DNA of 33,641 nucleotides from Candidatus Portnoyibacteriota bacterium (GTDB lineage Bacteria; Patescibacteriota; Minisyncoccia; Portnoybacterales; GWB1-42-6): NCBI GenBank assembly GCA_016208745.1, contig JACQXN010000024.1:1-33641 (forward strand), written 5' to 3'. This document shows positions 22,469-30,166 of this stretch, piece after piece. The translations under genes and the position numbers were made by a program. Below the pieces are notes generated by a model. The model ran no database searches. It was not told where the DNA came from and saw only the letters and a program-made list of their open reading frames with translations. How positions within the stretch are numbered: position 1 is the first letter of the stretch; every line of letters starts with the position of its first letter.

Positions 22469-23749
22469 ATGTTTAAAGGTCTAACTCAATTTATTTTAAG
22501 AAAGCTTGCCTCCGCCGCATTAAGAAAGTATAGGCCCATCATTATCGGCGTGACGGGCAATATGGGAAAAACTTCTGCCAAAGAAGCGATTTTTGCGGTG
22601 CTTAATGAAAAATATAAAACCAGACGCAATATTAAAAATTACAACAATGAAATCGGAGTTCCTTTAACGATTCTAGGGCTTGAGAGCGGCGGCCGCTCGC
22701 CGTTTAAGTGGCTGGCAAATATTTTTAGGGCGCTGAATCTCATTTATTCTGAAAATGAGTATCCAGAAGTTTTGGTTTTGGAAATGGGGGCTGACAAACC
22801 CGGCGACATAAAATATTTAATGAGCTTTATTGATTGCAAGATCGGCGTGATAACCGGCATTGGCGATATTCCAGTCCACATTGAATTTTTTAAATCGCCA
22901 GAGCAGGTGGCCAGAGAAAAATCTAAATTAATAGGATTTTTAAAAGAAGACGATTTTGCTGTTTTAAATTTTGACGACGAGCGCGTTAGAAATTTAACCG
23001 ATAAAACTAAGGCAAAAATTTTAAGCTACGGTTTTTCTGATACCGCAAAAGTGCGGGCGACAAATTATGCGCTGGATATTGTTTTGGATCCCGAATCAGC
23101 CGGCGCCAGTTTTAAAGTTGAATATAATGGAAAAACAATCCCGTTTAAAAAAGAGGGGATTTTAGGGCAGCATCAAATTTACGCTTTGCTAGCCGGAATT
23201 TCTGTGGGACTAGCAATGGGAATGAATTTAATTGAGGTTCTTGAGGGTTTTAAAAAATATCAGCCGCCCAAAGGCCGAATGAAGCTTTTGGAAGGAATAA
23301 AAAACACCTGGATAATAGACGACACCTATAATGCTTCGCCTTCAGCTACCAGCGCGGCGCTTGAAACTTTGTTTAAATTTGAAGGCCGAAGGAAAATCGC
23401 GGTTTTGGGCGATATGCTTGAGCTTGGCGAATTTATGGAAAAAGCTCACCGTTTAGTTGGCGAAAAATCAGCGCAAAATAGCGATTTATTTTTTGCAGTT
23501 GGCGAGCGAATGAAATTTGCCGCAGACGAAGCGCACCTCAAAGGAATGTCTAGCCAGAAAATCTTTACGTTTGATACAGCCCAAGCCGCCAAAATGGCTT
23601 TGCAAATGACGATTCAAAAAGGCGATATAATTTTAGTTAAGGGTTCGCAAGGCATGCGGATGGAAAAAATCGTTGAGGAAATTATGGCGCATCCAGAAAA
23701 TGCAAAAGAGCTTTTGGTTAGGCAGGAAGAGGGATGGAGGGGAAGGTAG
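22469..23749 (+). CDS. murF: UDP-N-acetylmuramoyl-tripeptide--D-alanyl-D-alanine ligase
   Basis: 426 residues. Adds D-Ala-D-Ala to the UDP-MurNAc tripeptide with ATP in the cytoplasm. Mur ligase ATP-binding loop GVTGNMGKTSAKEAI (27-41), then TRRNIKNYNNEIGVPLTIL (MurF-like substrate segment), LVLEMGADKPGDIKYL, the FFKSPEQVAREKSKL block carrying the carbamylated-Lys region, DDTYNASPSATSAALETL, and VLGDMLELGEFMEKAHR. The N-terminal substrate domain of full-length MurF is very short, as in other mini-genome lineages. No Shine-Dalgarno. It closes the cluster in this window. Confidence 0.93.
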   Translation: MFKGLTQFILRKLASAALRKYRPIIIGVTGNMGKTSAKEAIFAVLNEKYKTRRNIKNYNNEIGVPLTILGLESGGRSPFKWLANIFRALNLIYSENEYPEVLVLEMGADKPGDIKYLMSFIDCKIGVITGIGDIPVHIEFFKSPEQVAREKSKLIGFLKEDDFAVLNFDDERVRNLTDKTKAKILSYGFSDTAKVRATNYALDIVLDPESAGASFKVEYNGKTIPFKKEGILGQHQIYALLAGISVGLAMGMNLIEVLEGFKKYQPPKGRMKLLEGIKNTWIIDDTYNASPSATSAALETLFKFEGRRKIAVLGDMLELGEFMEKAHRLVGEKSAQNSDLFFAVGERMKFAADEAHLKGMSSQKIFTFDTAQAAKMALQMTIQKGDIILVKGSQGMRMEKIVEEIMAHPENAKELLVRQEEGWRGR

Positions 23750-23835
23750 ATATGTTTTGTGGATAAGCTTTTTGATTAGATGCGTCCTACGTTTTACAAT
23801 ATGACTAACAGGTAATTCTTGTCAGGAGGTGCGCT

Positions 23836-24060
23836 ATGCTTAAAAGCACATTAGCTCCTTTGCCAGAGCGTTGTCAGGAATGCCAGAAGCCAGAATGTTT
23901 CTGCCGTCCTGAAATTGCAGATGAGATTGAGACTTTTAATGAAAGTCCAATAACAAAACTGCCGGGAAGCAGTTTGCTGGAATTCCTAAACTACAGAAAT
24001 CTTTTAACCGATAATTTTGGCGTTCCAATATGCCAAAGCCGCTCCCTGGCTCAAGCTTAA
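23836..24060 (+). CDS. small Cys-containing protein, 74 aa, unknown
   Basis: Not recognised. Four cysteines are packed in CQECQKPECFC near residues 18-28, a spacing that could hold one zinc; the rest is soluble with a C-terminal SLLEFLNYRNLLTDNFGVP segment. A very strong Shine-Dalgarno (AGGAGGTG) and a perfect terminator right after the stop argue it is a real, separately expressed gene. Confidence 0.65.
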   Translation: MLKSTLAPLPERCQECQKPECFCRPEIADEIETFNESPITKLPGSSLLEFLNYRNLLTDNFGVPICQSRSLAQA

Positions 24061-24095
24061 TCCGGGCTGATCTCTCAAAGCCCGGATTTTCTTTT
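24059..24095 (+). terminator. terminator after the 74-aa gene
   Basis: Perfect 10-bp stem AATCCGGGCT/AGCCCGGATT, loop GATCTCTCAA, followed by TTCTTTT. It overlaps the stop codon. Confidence 0.88.
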
Positions 24096-24275
24096 GGGAA
24101 CTAATCTTACACTAAATTACGCGATCGCGTGAAAATGCGCGAAAAATTAAAAAAATATAAAAATGCGTAAGCTATTGAAAAAACCGCGATAATAAGATAA
24201 GCTCTAATATAAAAAGCAGACATAAAAATAGCTGTATTTTAACAATTTAATATTTTATCAAGAGGAGGATTCAAA

Positions 24276-25556
24276 ATGAAAGTTTTGGTTATTGGCGGAG
24301 GAGGAAGGGAGCATGCGCTGGTTTGGAAAATCGCGCAAAGTCCTATGGTCTCTGAAATTTATTGCGCGCCGGGAAATGCCGGCATTGCAGAATATGCAGA
24401 GCTTGTTTCTATTCAGTCGGATGACTTGAAGGGGCTGCTCAATTTTGCCCTAGCAAAAAAGATTGACCTAACAATTGTCGGGCCAGAGAAGCCGCTAGCA
24501 ATGGGGATTGTAAATCTATTTCAGGAGAACGGCTTAGCTATATTTGGTCCGGATGAATGGGCAGCCTGGCTTGAAAAAGACAAAATTTGGGCTAAGAAGT
24601 TTTTAATAGCGCATAAGATACCGACAGTGGAAAAATTTGCCATTTTTAATCAACGCAGAGATAGTTTGGAAAAATGCCATAGGTATGCCTCAGAAAACCT
24701 GCCTTGCGCTATAAAAGTTCAGGGTCTAGCTGGCGGCAAAGGTGTAGAAGTATGTTATGACGAGGATAAAGCCGCGCAAATGCTGATGAGGATATTTAAC
24801 GGGGAATTTGGCGAAGCCGGTCAAAGATTTATAATAGAGCGGGCGATAGAGGGGCAAGAAGTTTCTATTCAAGTCATCACAGACGGTCAGTTAGTCGTTC
24901 CCTTGCTTCCTGCCCAAGACCACAAGCGTTTGGAGGTAGGAGATCAGGGCTTAAATACAGGTGGTATGGGCGCCTACGCGCCAGTTCCTTTTATCGGCAC
25001 TCGCCTAAAACAGAGAATAATGCGGGAGATTATTTTCCCGACGATCAATGGGTTAAGGAGAGCAGGGATAATATACAGAGGTTGTCTTTATGCGGGTCTA
25101 ATGATTACGCCTGATGGCCCGAAAGTCTTGGAATTTAATTGTCGTTTCGGTGACCCGGAGCTTCAGCCGCTGGTCATGCTTATGAAAAGCGATCTTTTGC
25201 CGATTTTAGAAACTTGCGCCAGAGGTCGCTCTTTGGTAAACACAGAAATTGAATGGAAAAAAGGCGCGGCTGTTTGCGTAGTTATGGTTTCAGATGGCTA
25301 CCCGGTTTTTTACGAACGGGGTGAAGAAATCAAGGGCTTAAAAAAAGTTGCTCTAATGAAAAACGTTTCCGTTTTCCATGCCGGCACAAAAGAAAATAAA
25401 AGAGGGAAAATCGTGACTAATGGCGGCAGGGTGCTTGGCGTTACTGGTTATGGAACAAATATCCGGCGGGCGATAAAAAAAGCCTGTCAGGCGACGAAAA
25501 AGATTTATTGGCCCGGAGTTTTTTATCGGGATGATGTTGGCAGGAAAGCGTTATAA
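24276..25556 (+). CDS. purD: phosphoribosylamine--glycine ligase (GARS)
   Basis: 426 residues, normal length. ATP-grasp enzyme joining glycine to phosphoribosylamine, step two of purine synthesis. Motifs: MKVLVIGGGGREHALVWKIAQS, CAPGNAGIAEYAE, IVGPEKPLAMGI, then the ATP-grasp core (LPCAIKVQGLAGGKGVEVCYDEDKA, FIIERAIEGQEVSIQVITDG, LPAQDHKRLEVGDQGLNTGGMGAYAPVP, YAGLMITPDGPKVLEFNCRFGDPELQPL). The usual YKADGLAAGKGV is KVQGLAGGKGV. Strong Shine-Dalgarno (AGAGGAGGA). No other pur gene is in the window. Confidence 0.93.
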   Translation: MKVLVIGGGGREHALVWKIAQSPMVSEIYCAPGNAGIAEYAELVSIQSDDLKGLLNFALAKKIDLTIVGPEKPLAMGIVNLFQENGLAIFGPDEWAAWLEKDKIWAKKFLIAHKIPTVEKFAIFNQRRDSLEKCHRYASENLPCAIKVQGLAGGKGVEVCYDEDKAAQMLMRIFNGEFGEAGQRFIIERAIEGQEVSIQVITDGQLVVPLLPAQDHKRLEVGDQGLNTGGMGAYAPVPFIGTRLKQRIMREIIFPTINGLRRAGIIYRGCLYAGLMITPDGPKVLEFNCRFGDPELQPLVMLMKSDLLPILETCARGRSLVNTEIEWKKGAAVCVVMVSDGYPVFYERGEEIKGLKKVALMKNVSVFHAGTKENKRGKIVTNGGRVLGVTGYGTNIRRAIKKACQATKKIYWPGVFYRDDVGRKAL

Positions 25557-25570
25557 TTTTTTATAATCTA

Positions 25571-25602
25571 GGGGCTTCAATTCCATGAGGCCTCTTTTTT
25601 GT
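25571..25602 (+). terminator. terminator after purD
   Basis: AGGGGCTTC against GAGGCCTCT with two wobble positions, loop AATTCCAT, then TTTTTT. Confidence 0.75.
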
Positions 25603-25663
25603 TAGAGTTAAATGTATAAGATTGAAAATAAAGAAAATGTGGGTTAAGATAGAAATTAAATAC

Positions 25664-25738
25664 GCCGCTATCGTCTAGCCTGGTCTAGGACGTCTGGTTC
25701 TCAGCCAGATAACACCGGTTCGAATCCGGTTAGCGGTA
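25664..25738 (+). tRNA. tRNA-Glu(CTC)
   Basis: 75 bases: acceptor GCCGCTA/TAGCGGT (G1-U72 wobble), anticodon stem TCTGG/CCAGA with loop TTCTCAG giving CTC, T-arm ACCGG-TTCGAAT-CCGGT, discriminator A; CCA not encoded (CTA follows). The G-U first pair is unusual. Confidence 0.9.
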
Positions 25739-25828
25739 CTATTGACAAAAATCTAAATAAGTTCTATTCTTAATTTAAGCTATTCTTTGTAACTTTCAAA
25801 TTTAATAAGCCGAAGAAGGAGAATTAAA

Positions 25829-26092
25829 ATGGGATGGACCGCAAAAGATGAATGTCATTGTTTTTTACAACAAGCCATTCCGATCTGGGATGACTTAAAT
25901 GGCAACGGGTCCAAGCCAGGGGAGAAAAACTCGTTCGGTCTTTTTATAAGTTTTCCTTTCTATCTTTTTCTATTAATCGTGGTTTTTCTAAGCTCTGTGC
26001 TTGGTCTTTTCCTTACCATCACGAGATATTACAAATGTCTCGAGTGGCTAAAGGGGAGACGCCTTTGCAAAAGAATGAGAAAGGTTATTTAA
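25829..26092 (+). CDS. small membrane protein, 87 aa, unknown
   Basis: Not recognised. A hydrophilic N-terminal third with a Cys/His cluster (DECHCF) is followed by one long hydrophobic segment (about 36-62, FGLFISFPFYLFLLIVVFLSSVLGLFL) and a basic C-terminus (KGRRLCKRMRKVI), consistent with a single membrane helix and a positively charged inner side. Strong Shine-Dalgarno (AAGAAGGAGA) and an intrinsic terminator right after the stop. Confidence 0.65.
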   Translation: MGWTAKDECHCFLQQAIPIWDDLNGNGSKPGEKNSFGLFISFPFYLFLLIVVFLSSVLGLFLTITRYYKCLEWLKGRRLCKRMRKVI

Positions 26093-26095
26093 CCC

Positions 26096-26127
26096 GAGGC
26101 AGCGTTTTTATAAGCTGCCTCTTTTTT
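26096..26127 (+). terminator. terminator after the 87-aa membrane protein
   Basis: GAGGCAGC/GCTGCCTC perfect stem, loop GTTTTTATAA, then TTTTTT. Confidence 0.88.
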
Positions 26128-26306
26128 ATGCATCCGGAAAGCGCTGATTTTGCCCGCCGCGGCGGGCAAAATCTTACCCGAACGCGCCCACCCGGATTTT
26201 TATCCGAGTCATCCGGGTGCAATCCGAATAATCAGGGTCGCTTTTAAAGTTTGCTTTAAGGCCAGAATTTGCTATAATTATTTATAACTTTTAATATAAA
26301 AATAAC

Positions 26307-27005
26307 ATGAATCAAAAAGGCATTTCAAAAATCGGTATTGGAGTTGCCGTAGCTGTTATTGCAATTGGCGCGGTGCTTTATTTTGCTTTTGATAGAAAAT
26401 CGGAAGATTTAAAGAGCGCGTCTATTCTTGAGACTCAATCTGTCCCTCAAGGGCAATCAAGCGAGGCAGCTAAAATTTCAGAGCCGCAAAATATAAATAA
26501 TAACGAATCGCAGCCAGCAAAAAACAATATGCACACTATCACCATTGAAACAAATCTAGGAGAAATTAAAATTCAAACTTATGACGCTGACGCGCCAAAG
26601 ACCGTGCAAAATTTCATCTCTTTGGCGGGAAAAGGATTTTATGATAATTTAACTTTTCATCGGGTTATAGACGGATTTATGATCCAGGGCGGCGATCCCA
26701 ATGGCAATGGTTCGGGCGGGCCGGGCTATCAATTTGAGGATGAGCTCAATCCTGAAACCGAGTCATATAAAGCTGGTTATAAAAAGGGAGTGGTCGCAAT
26801 GGCTAATGCCGGACCCGACACAAATGGCAGCCAGTTTTTTATTATGGTGGCCGATTATCCGTTGCAAAAAAACTATAGCATTTTTGGTAAAGTTATTAGC
26901 GGTCAGGAAGTGGCTGACAAAATCGCTAAGGTCGCCAAAGATTCAAATGACAGGCCGCTTGAACCGGTGGTTATGAAAAAAGTGACAGTTCAAGAAAATA
27001 AATAG
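26307..27005 (+). CDS. membrane-anchored cyclophilin-type peptidyl-prolyl isomerase
   Basis: 232 residues. An N-terminal uncleaved anchor (about 9-27, IGVAVAVIAIGAVLYFAF), a Ser/Gln/Asn-rich linker (28-70), then a cyclophilin domain: TIETNLGEIKIQTYDADAPKTVQNFISLAGKGFYDNLTFHRVIDGFMIQGGDPNGNGSGGPGYQFEDE, VAMANAGPDTNGSQFFIMV, and SIFGKVISGQEVADKIAK. The catalytic Arg (FHRVI) and Gln (MIQGGD, SQFF) are present. It folds proteins outside the membrane. No Shine-Dalgarno. A long palindromic repeat separates it from the malic enzyme gene. Confidence 0.93.
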   Translation: MNQKGISKIGIGVAVAVIAIGAVLYFAFDRKSEDLKSASILETQSVPQGQSSEAAKISEPQNINNNESQPAKNNMHTITIETNLGEIKIQTYDADAPKTVQNFISLAGKGFYDNLTFHRVIDGFMIQGGDPNGNGSGGPGYQFEDELNPETESYKAGYKKGVVAMANAGPDTNGSQFFIMVADYPLQKNYSIFGKVISGQEVADKIAKVAKDSNDRPLEPVVMKKVTVQENK

Positions 27006-27023
27006 TTTAAAGCATTAACTGAA

Positions 27024-27117
27024 CTGTCATCCCGAACTTGATTCGGGATCCAGAGATAAAAAACCTGGATTCCCGCTGGAGTTTATCCCGTACCACAATA
27101 CGGGGCGGGAATGACAG
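27024..27117. repeat. TGTCATCCCG-type palindromic repeat, long copy
   Basis: Ends CTGTCATCCCG and CGGGAATGACAG face each other. Internal stems are ATCCCGAA/TTCGGGAT and TTATCCCGTA/TACGGGGCGG-like, with CCTGGATTCCCGC between. It fills almost the whole gap between the two genes and ends just before the malic enzyme ATG. Confidence 0.8.
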
Positions 27118-27123
27118 AGTGTC

Positions 27124-28284
27124 ATGGACTACAACAAACAATCTCTATCTCTTCATAAAAAACTAAAAGGCAAACTGGAGGTTTGTTCTAAAACTCCGCT
27201 GGAAACAAAAGACGATTTGTCTATTGCTTATACTCCCGGTGTAGCTGAAGTCTGCAAACTAATTGCCAAAAATAAAAAGAATGTTTTTTCGTATACTATG
27301 AAAGCCAATACCGTTGCAGTTGTTACTGACGGTTCGGCTGTTTTGGGGCTTGGCAATATCGGGCCCGAAGCCGCTCTGCCGGTTATGGAGGGCAAGGCGG
27401 TTTTATTTAAGGAATTTGGCGGAGTTGATGCTGTTCCAATTTGTCTTAACACGCAGGAAACAGATAAAATAGTTGAAGCGGTAAAATTAATCGCGCCGGT
27501 TTTTGGCGGGATAAATTTAGAAGATATTTCTGCGCCGCGCTGTTTTGAAGTCGAGGAGCGGTTAAAAAAAGAATTGGATATTCCGGTTTTTCATGATGAT
27601 CAGCACGGCACAGCGATTGTTACTTTAGCCGCGCTTCTTAATGCTCTAAAAGTAGTCAGAAAAAGTATTGCGGACATAAAGGTGGTGATAAACGGCGCGG
27701 GCTCGGCGGCCTTGGCGATTGCCGCTATATTATTGAGAGCAGGGGTTTTGGGAAAAAATATGTTTGTGATTGACAGCAAAGGAATGCTTTGTGAAGGCAG
27801 GGAAGGGATGAATATTTATAAACAAAGGATAGCCAAGCAGACAAATCTTAAAAAAATCTGCGGCAGGATTGAGGATGCGATTGCGGGCGCCGATGTTTTT
27901 ATCGGTGTTTCGGTGGCTGATGTTTTGCGGCCTGAATGGATTGAGATGATGGCGGAAAACCCGATTGTTTTTGCGATGGCTAATCCCAACCCCGAAATTA
28001 GTTTTGAGGCGGCCAAAAAAACAAAAATCGCTATTTTTGGCACTGGCCGTTCCGATTACCCAAATCAAATAAATAATGTTCTGGCTTTTCCGGGAATTTT
28101 CAGAGGCGTCTTTGATATTAAAGCTCGAGCCATAACCGAAGAAATGAAACTGGCCGCGGCCAAAGCGATTGCCAATTTAGTTTCCAAAAAAGAACTCTCA
28201 AAAGATTTCATTATTCCAAGCCCGTTTGATAAACGCGTTTGTCCGGCGGTGGCCGGGGCGGTTAAGAAGGCGTATAGGAAGTAG
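27124..28284 (+). CDS. NAD(P)-dependent malic enzyme
   Basis: 386 residues, the short bacterial form without a phosphotransacetylase domain. Oxidative decarboxylation of malate to pyruvate. N-terminal domain: KLEVCSKTPLETKDDLSIAYTPGVAEVCKLI (Tyr of YTPGVA), MKANTVAVVTDGSAVLGLGNIGPEAALPVMEGKAVLFKEFGGVDAVPICL, INLEDISAPRCFEVE and PVFHDDQHGTAIV (metal-binding Glu and Asp). Rossmann domain: VVINGAGSAALAIAAILL, then VFAMANPNPEI and ATGRSDYPNQINNVLAFPGIFRG (here GTGRSD). No Shine-Dalgarno. It is an anaplerotic or NAD(P)H-generating step in a lineage with few TCA enzymes. Confidence 0.95.
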   Translation: MDYNKQSLSLHKKLKGKLEVCSKTPLETKDDLSIAYTPGVAEVCKLIAKNKKNVFSYTMKANTVAVVTDGSAVLGLGNIGPEAALPVMEGKAVLFKEFGGVDAVPICLNTQETDKIVEAVKLIAPVFGGINLEDISAPRCFEVEERLKKELDIPVFHDDQHGTAIVTLAALLNALKVVRKSIADIKVVINGAGSAALAIAAILLRAGVLGKNMFVIDSKGMLCEGREGMNIYKQRIAKQTNLKKICGRIEDAIAGADVFIGVSVADVLRPEWIEMMAENPIVFAMANPNPEISFEAAKKTKIAIFGTGRSDYPNQINNVLAFPGIFRGVFDIKARAITEEMKLAAAKAIANLVSKKELSKDFIIPSPFDKRVCPAVAGAVKKAYRK

Positions 28285-28290
28285 TACAAT

Positions 28291-28701
28291 ATGAGTCCCG
28301 ATTTAGAACTTAAAATAGATATCAAATCGGATATTGAAAATGCCAAAAGTTTTGTCAGAGGCGGTAGTTTTATTGATTGGTTTTTGCCTTCGGATTTGAG
28401 ATATATAAAAGATAAAAAACTCACGCCTTCTAAAAGAGATAAAATTATTACAGAATACACAAAAGAAGTTTATAAAACAAAGGAAAAAGAAATAATAAAA
28501 GACGTTGAGGATACAAAAAGACGATGGGCAATGGTCAAGGATAGATTTTATAGAATCACGGACGATATTTTTTATGGGTACGATTGGCCAAAAGGAAAAT
28601 ATACTGGTTCCGCTTCTATCTATTTAATGTTTCCCAGAGATATAAAAGAGAAATTTTTTTCTTTCCGTATTCAAAAACCAGGCAGGATCCAATTAGGGTA
28701 A
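28291..28701 (+). CDS. HExxH protein, N-terminal part (frame broken)
   Basis: 136 residues. Not recognised by family. An acidic/basic helical region (KRDKIITEYTKEVYKTKEKEIIKDVEDTKRRWAMVKDRFYRITDDIF) is followed by YGYDWPKGKYTGSASIYLMFPRDIKEKFF, after which the frame runs out past a run of seven T (28654-28660). In the -1 frame the sentence continues FFFPYSKTRQDPIRVIAHEMLH, so the two ORFs are one gene of about 235 residues split by an indel. The start is six bases after the malic enzyme stop. Confidence 0.6.
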   Translation: MSPDLELKIDIKSDIENAKSFVRGGSFIDWFLPSDLRYIKDKKLTPSKRDKIITEYTKEVYKTKEKEIIKDVEDTKRRWAMVKDRFYRITDDIFYGYDWPKGKYTGSASIYLMFPRDIKEKFFSFRIQKPGRIQLG

Positions 28702-28997
28702 TCGCTCATGAAATGCTGCACTTTATCTTTTTTGATTTTATTAAAAAGAGATACGGGATTGAAGAAAATACCAAATTCAAGGGTAAAGATGCAAAATATG
28801 TTTGGCGAGTTTCTGAGACTTTCAACACAACAATAGAAAACTGGAAGCCATATAAAGACATACTTAATATCAAAATCAGTCACAAGTCTTATCCCGGATG
28901 CGGGAGAATGTATGCATCTATGAAGAAACAATGGTTCTCAAAGCAAGACATTAATGAATTTTTGGATAAATGGTTATTAAGGGGAAAATTTAGATGA
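28584..28997 (+). CDS. HExxH protein, C-terminal part with zinc-peptidase-like motif
   Basis: The informative part begins after the T run (about 28660): RQDPIRVIAHEMLHFIFFDFIKKRYG contains H-E-M-L-H, a zinc-metallopeptidase-type helix, then VWRVSETFNTTIENW, where SETFN could give a third ligand. The C-terminus is YPGCGRMYASMKKQWFSKQDINEFLDKWL. The first 25 codons of this ORF are out-of-frame shadow of the N-terminal part. Its last four bases overlap the lgt start (ATGA). Function unknown; a domesticated peptidase-fold protein is possible. Confidence 0.6.
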   Translation: MAKRKIYWFRFYLFNVSQRYKREIFFFPYSKTRQDPIRVIAHEMLHFIFFDFIKKRYGIEENTKFKGKDAKYVWRVSETFNTTIENWKPYKDILNIKISHKSYPGCGRMYASMKKQWFSKQDINEFLDKWLLRGKFR

Positions 28998-29965
28998 TCC
29001 CATATTTTATTTTTGATTCTTTCCAAATCGGCCCTTTGAAATTTTACAGCTGGGGCGTTTTTATCGCCCTGGCTTTTTTAGTCGGATTGATTTTGAGCTT
29101 GAAGCAAGGGAAAAAAGTTGGCGTTGGAGCACAGAAGACTTTTAATTTAATAATTTTTGTTTATCTTGGCGCGATAATCGGGGCGAGATTATTTTATGTT
29201 CTGCAATGGCCATCGGAATTTTTAAAGAATCCTTTGGAGTTTTTTAAGTTTGGCGATGGGGGGCTGATGTTTTATGGCGGGCTTTTTGGGGGAGCTATGG
29301 CGGGGTGGCTATATTTGAGGAGGATTAAGGTTCAGGCAAAATCTCCCCTAGCCCCTCCCCGTATCAAGTACGAGGCAGGCTCTAAAGGAGGGGAATTGCT
29401 CCCTCCCTCTAGGGAGGGCTGGGGAGGATTTTTTTTGTTAGATGCTCTTGCGCCGATAGTTCCTCTTTGTATGGCTATTGGCCGTATCGGTTGTCTTTTA
29501 ATTAATGATCATCTGGGTGCAATAACTTCTTTGCCTTGGGCGATTCAATGGCCCGATGGTTATTTGCGTCATCCTGTCGCGCTTTATCTAATTTTATTTG
29601 ATTTGGCACTGGCAGGGTTTTTGTGGTGGCGGAGGAAGAGGACATTGTGCCTCCCCTCCTCAGCTGAGGAGGGGGTAGGGGGAGGTGTTGAAAAAAATCA
29701 ACACCCCACCTTAATCCTCCCCTCATCTGAGGGGAGGAGGGGTATATTTTATATTTCCCAGTTTTTTCTTTTTCTAATTCTCTATCCCCTCGGCCGATTT
29801 TTATTAGATTTCACGCGGGATATAGATGCTGACCCGCATTATTGGGGATTGGCGGTGAGTCAGTGGATATCATTGTTTTTCTTAACCTACTTTTTGTGCC
29901 GACAAAAAGTTTGCCGCTTTTTTAGCAGTAAAAAAGCGGCGGAAAAAACTGCGCCCAGAGCGTAA
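28994..29965 (+). CDS. lgt: prolipoprotein diacylglyceryl transferase with in-frame repeat insertions
   Basis: 323 residues, against about 250-270 normally. Transfers diacylglycerol from phosphatidylglycerol to the lipobox Cys of prelipoproteins in the membrane. Family blocks: FYSWGVFIALAFLVGL, GARLFYVLQWP, GDGGLMFYGGLFGGAMAGW (Tyr where E. coli has the His of HGG), MAIGRIGCLLINDHLG, and YPLGRFLLDFTRD with AVSQWISL. Two non-Lgt blocks interrupt it between membrane helices: residues about 115-147 and 219-249, encoded by CCTCC palindromic elements. The last 30 residues (YFLCRQKVC onward) are encoded by the long-hairpin repeat. The frame stays open throughout. The start overlaps the preceding stop. 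Confidence 0.92.
   Translation: MIPYFIFDSFQIGPLKFYSWGVFIALAFLVGLILSLKQGKKVGVGAQKTFNLIIFVYLGAIIGARLFYVLQWPSEFLKNPLEFFKFGDGGLMFYGGLFGGAMAGWLYLRRIKVQAKSPLAPPRIKYEAGSKGGELLPPSREGWGGFFLLDALAPIVPLCMAIGRIGCLLINDHLGAITSLPWAIQWPDGYLRHPVALYLILFDLALAGFLWWRRKRTLCLPSSAEEGVGGGVEKNQHPTLILPSSEGRRGIFYISQFFLFLILYPLGRFLLDFTRDIDADPHYWGLAVSQWISLFFLTYFLCRQKVCRFFSSKKAAEKTAPRA
29338..29434. repeat. CCTCC palindromic element, copy 4, in frame inside lgt
   Basis: AAAATCTCCCC at one end and GGGGAGGATTTT at the other; inner palindromes around CCCGTATCAAGTACGAGG and CTCCCTCTAGGGAG. It encodes the KSPLAPPRIKYEAGSKGGEL-type loop in Lgt. Confidence 0.75.
29650..29741. repeat. CCTCC palindromic element, copy 5, in frame inside lgt
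   Basis: CTCCTCAGCTGAGGAG palindrome, GGTGTTGA/TCAACACC stem, then CTCCCCTCATCTGAGGGGAG. The last palindrome is identical to one in the MITE-like element at 5.3 kb, and the order of parts is the same. Confidence 0.78.
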
Positions 29966-30097
29966 AAATTTAATAAAATCGGATTCGCCTCGCTAAATTT
30001 GCTATGCACAACGCCCCAACCTTACGGTCGGGGCCCCACCACAGCACGCAAATTTTACGCTCGGCTTATCGCGATTTTATTAATAAATTTTTCGCTA
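29876..30097. repeat. long-hairpin repeat family, copy 2, forming the lgt 3' end
   Basis: 35-base head identical to copy 1, a GCCGCTTTTTTAGC/AAAAAAGCGGC hairpin, then a long inverted repeat: AAAAATTTAATAAAATCG against CGATTTTATTAATAAATTTTT, AAATTTGC against GCAAATTT, and a CCCCAACC/GGTCGGGG tip. The lgt reading frame ends inside it. Confidence 0.72.
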
Positions 30098-30132
30098 TAG
30101 GCGGATAAATTATTAAAAGGACGTTTATTGCC

Positions 30133-30160
30133 TTGACTTTATTTTCAGAGCTAATATATT
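30133..30160 (+). promoter_or_regulatory. possible promoter for the candidate RNA upstream of rmuC
   Basis: TTGACT, 16 bases, TATATT, after the repeat and before a structured stretch that ends in a terminator. Confidence 0.4.
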
Positions 30161-30166
30161 GAATGT

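Noticed and set aside
24119-24130. ACGCGATCGCGT palindrome as an origin or operator
   Set aside because: A single 12-bp palindrome in an AT-rich gap with no repeats or other partner sites nearby; not enough to call.
26035-26247. 70-aa ORF after the small membrane protein
   Set aside because: It is read through a terminator and a GC-rich palindromic stretch; low-complexity translation.
28654-28661. Programmed -1 ribosomal frameshift in the HExxH gene
   Set aside because: The codons over the T run do not form an X XXY YYZ slippery heptamer that re-pairs after a -1 move; an indel is simpler.
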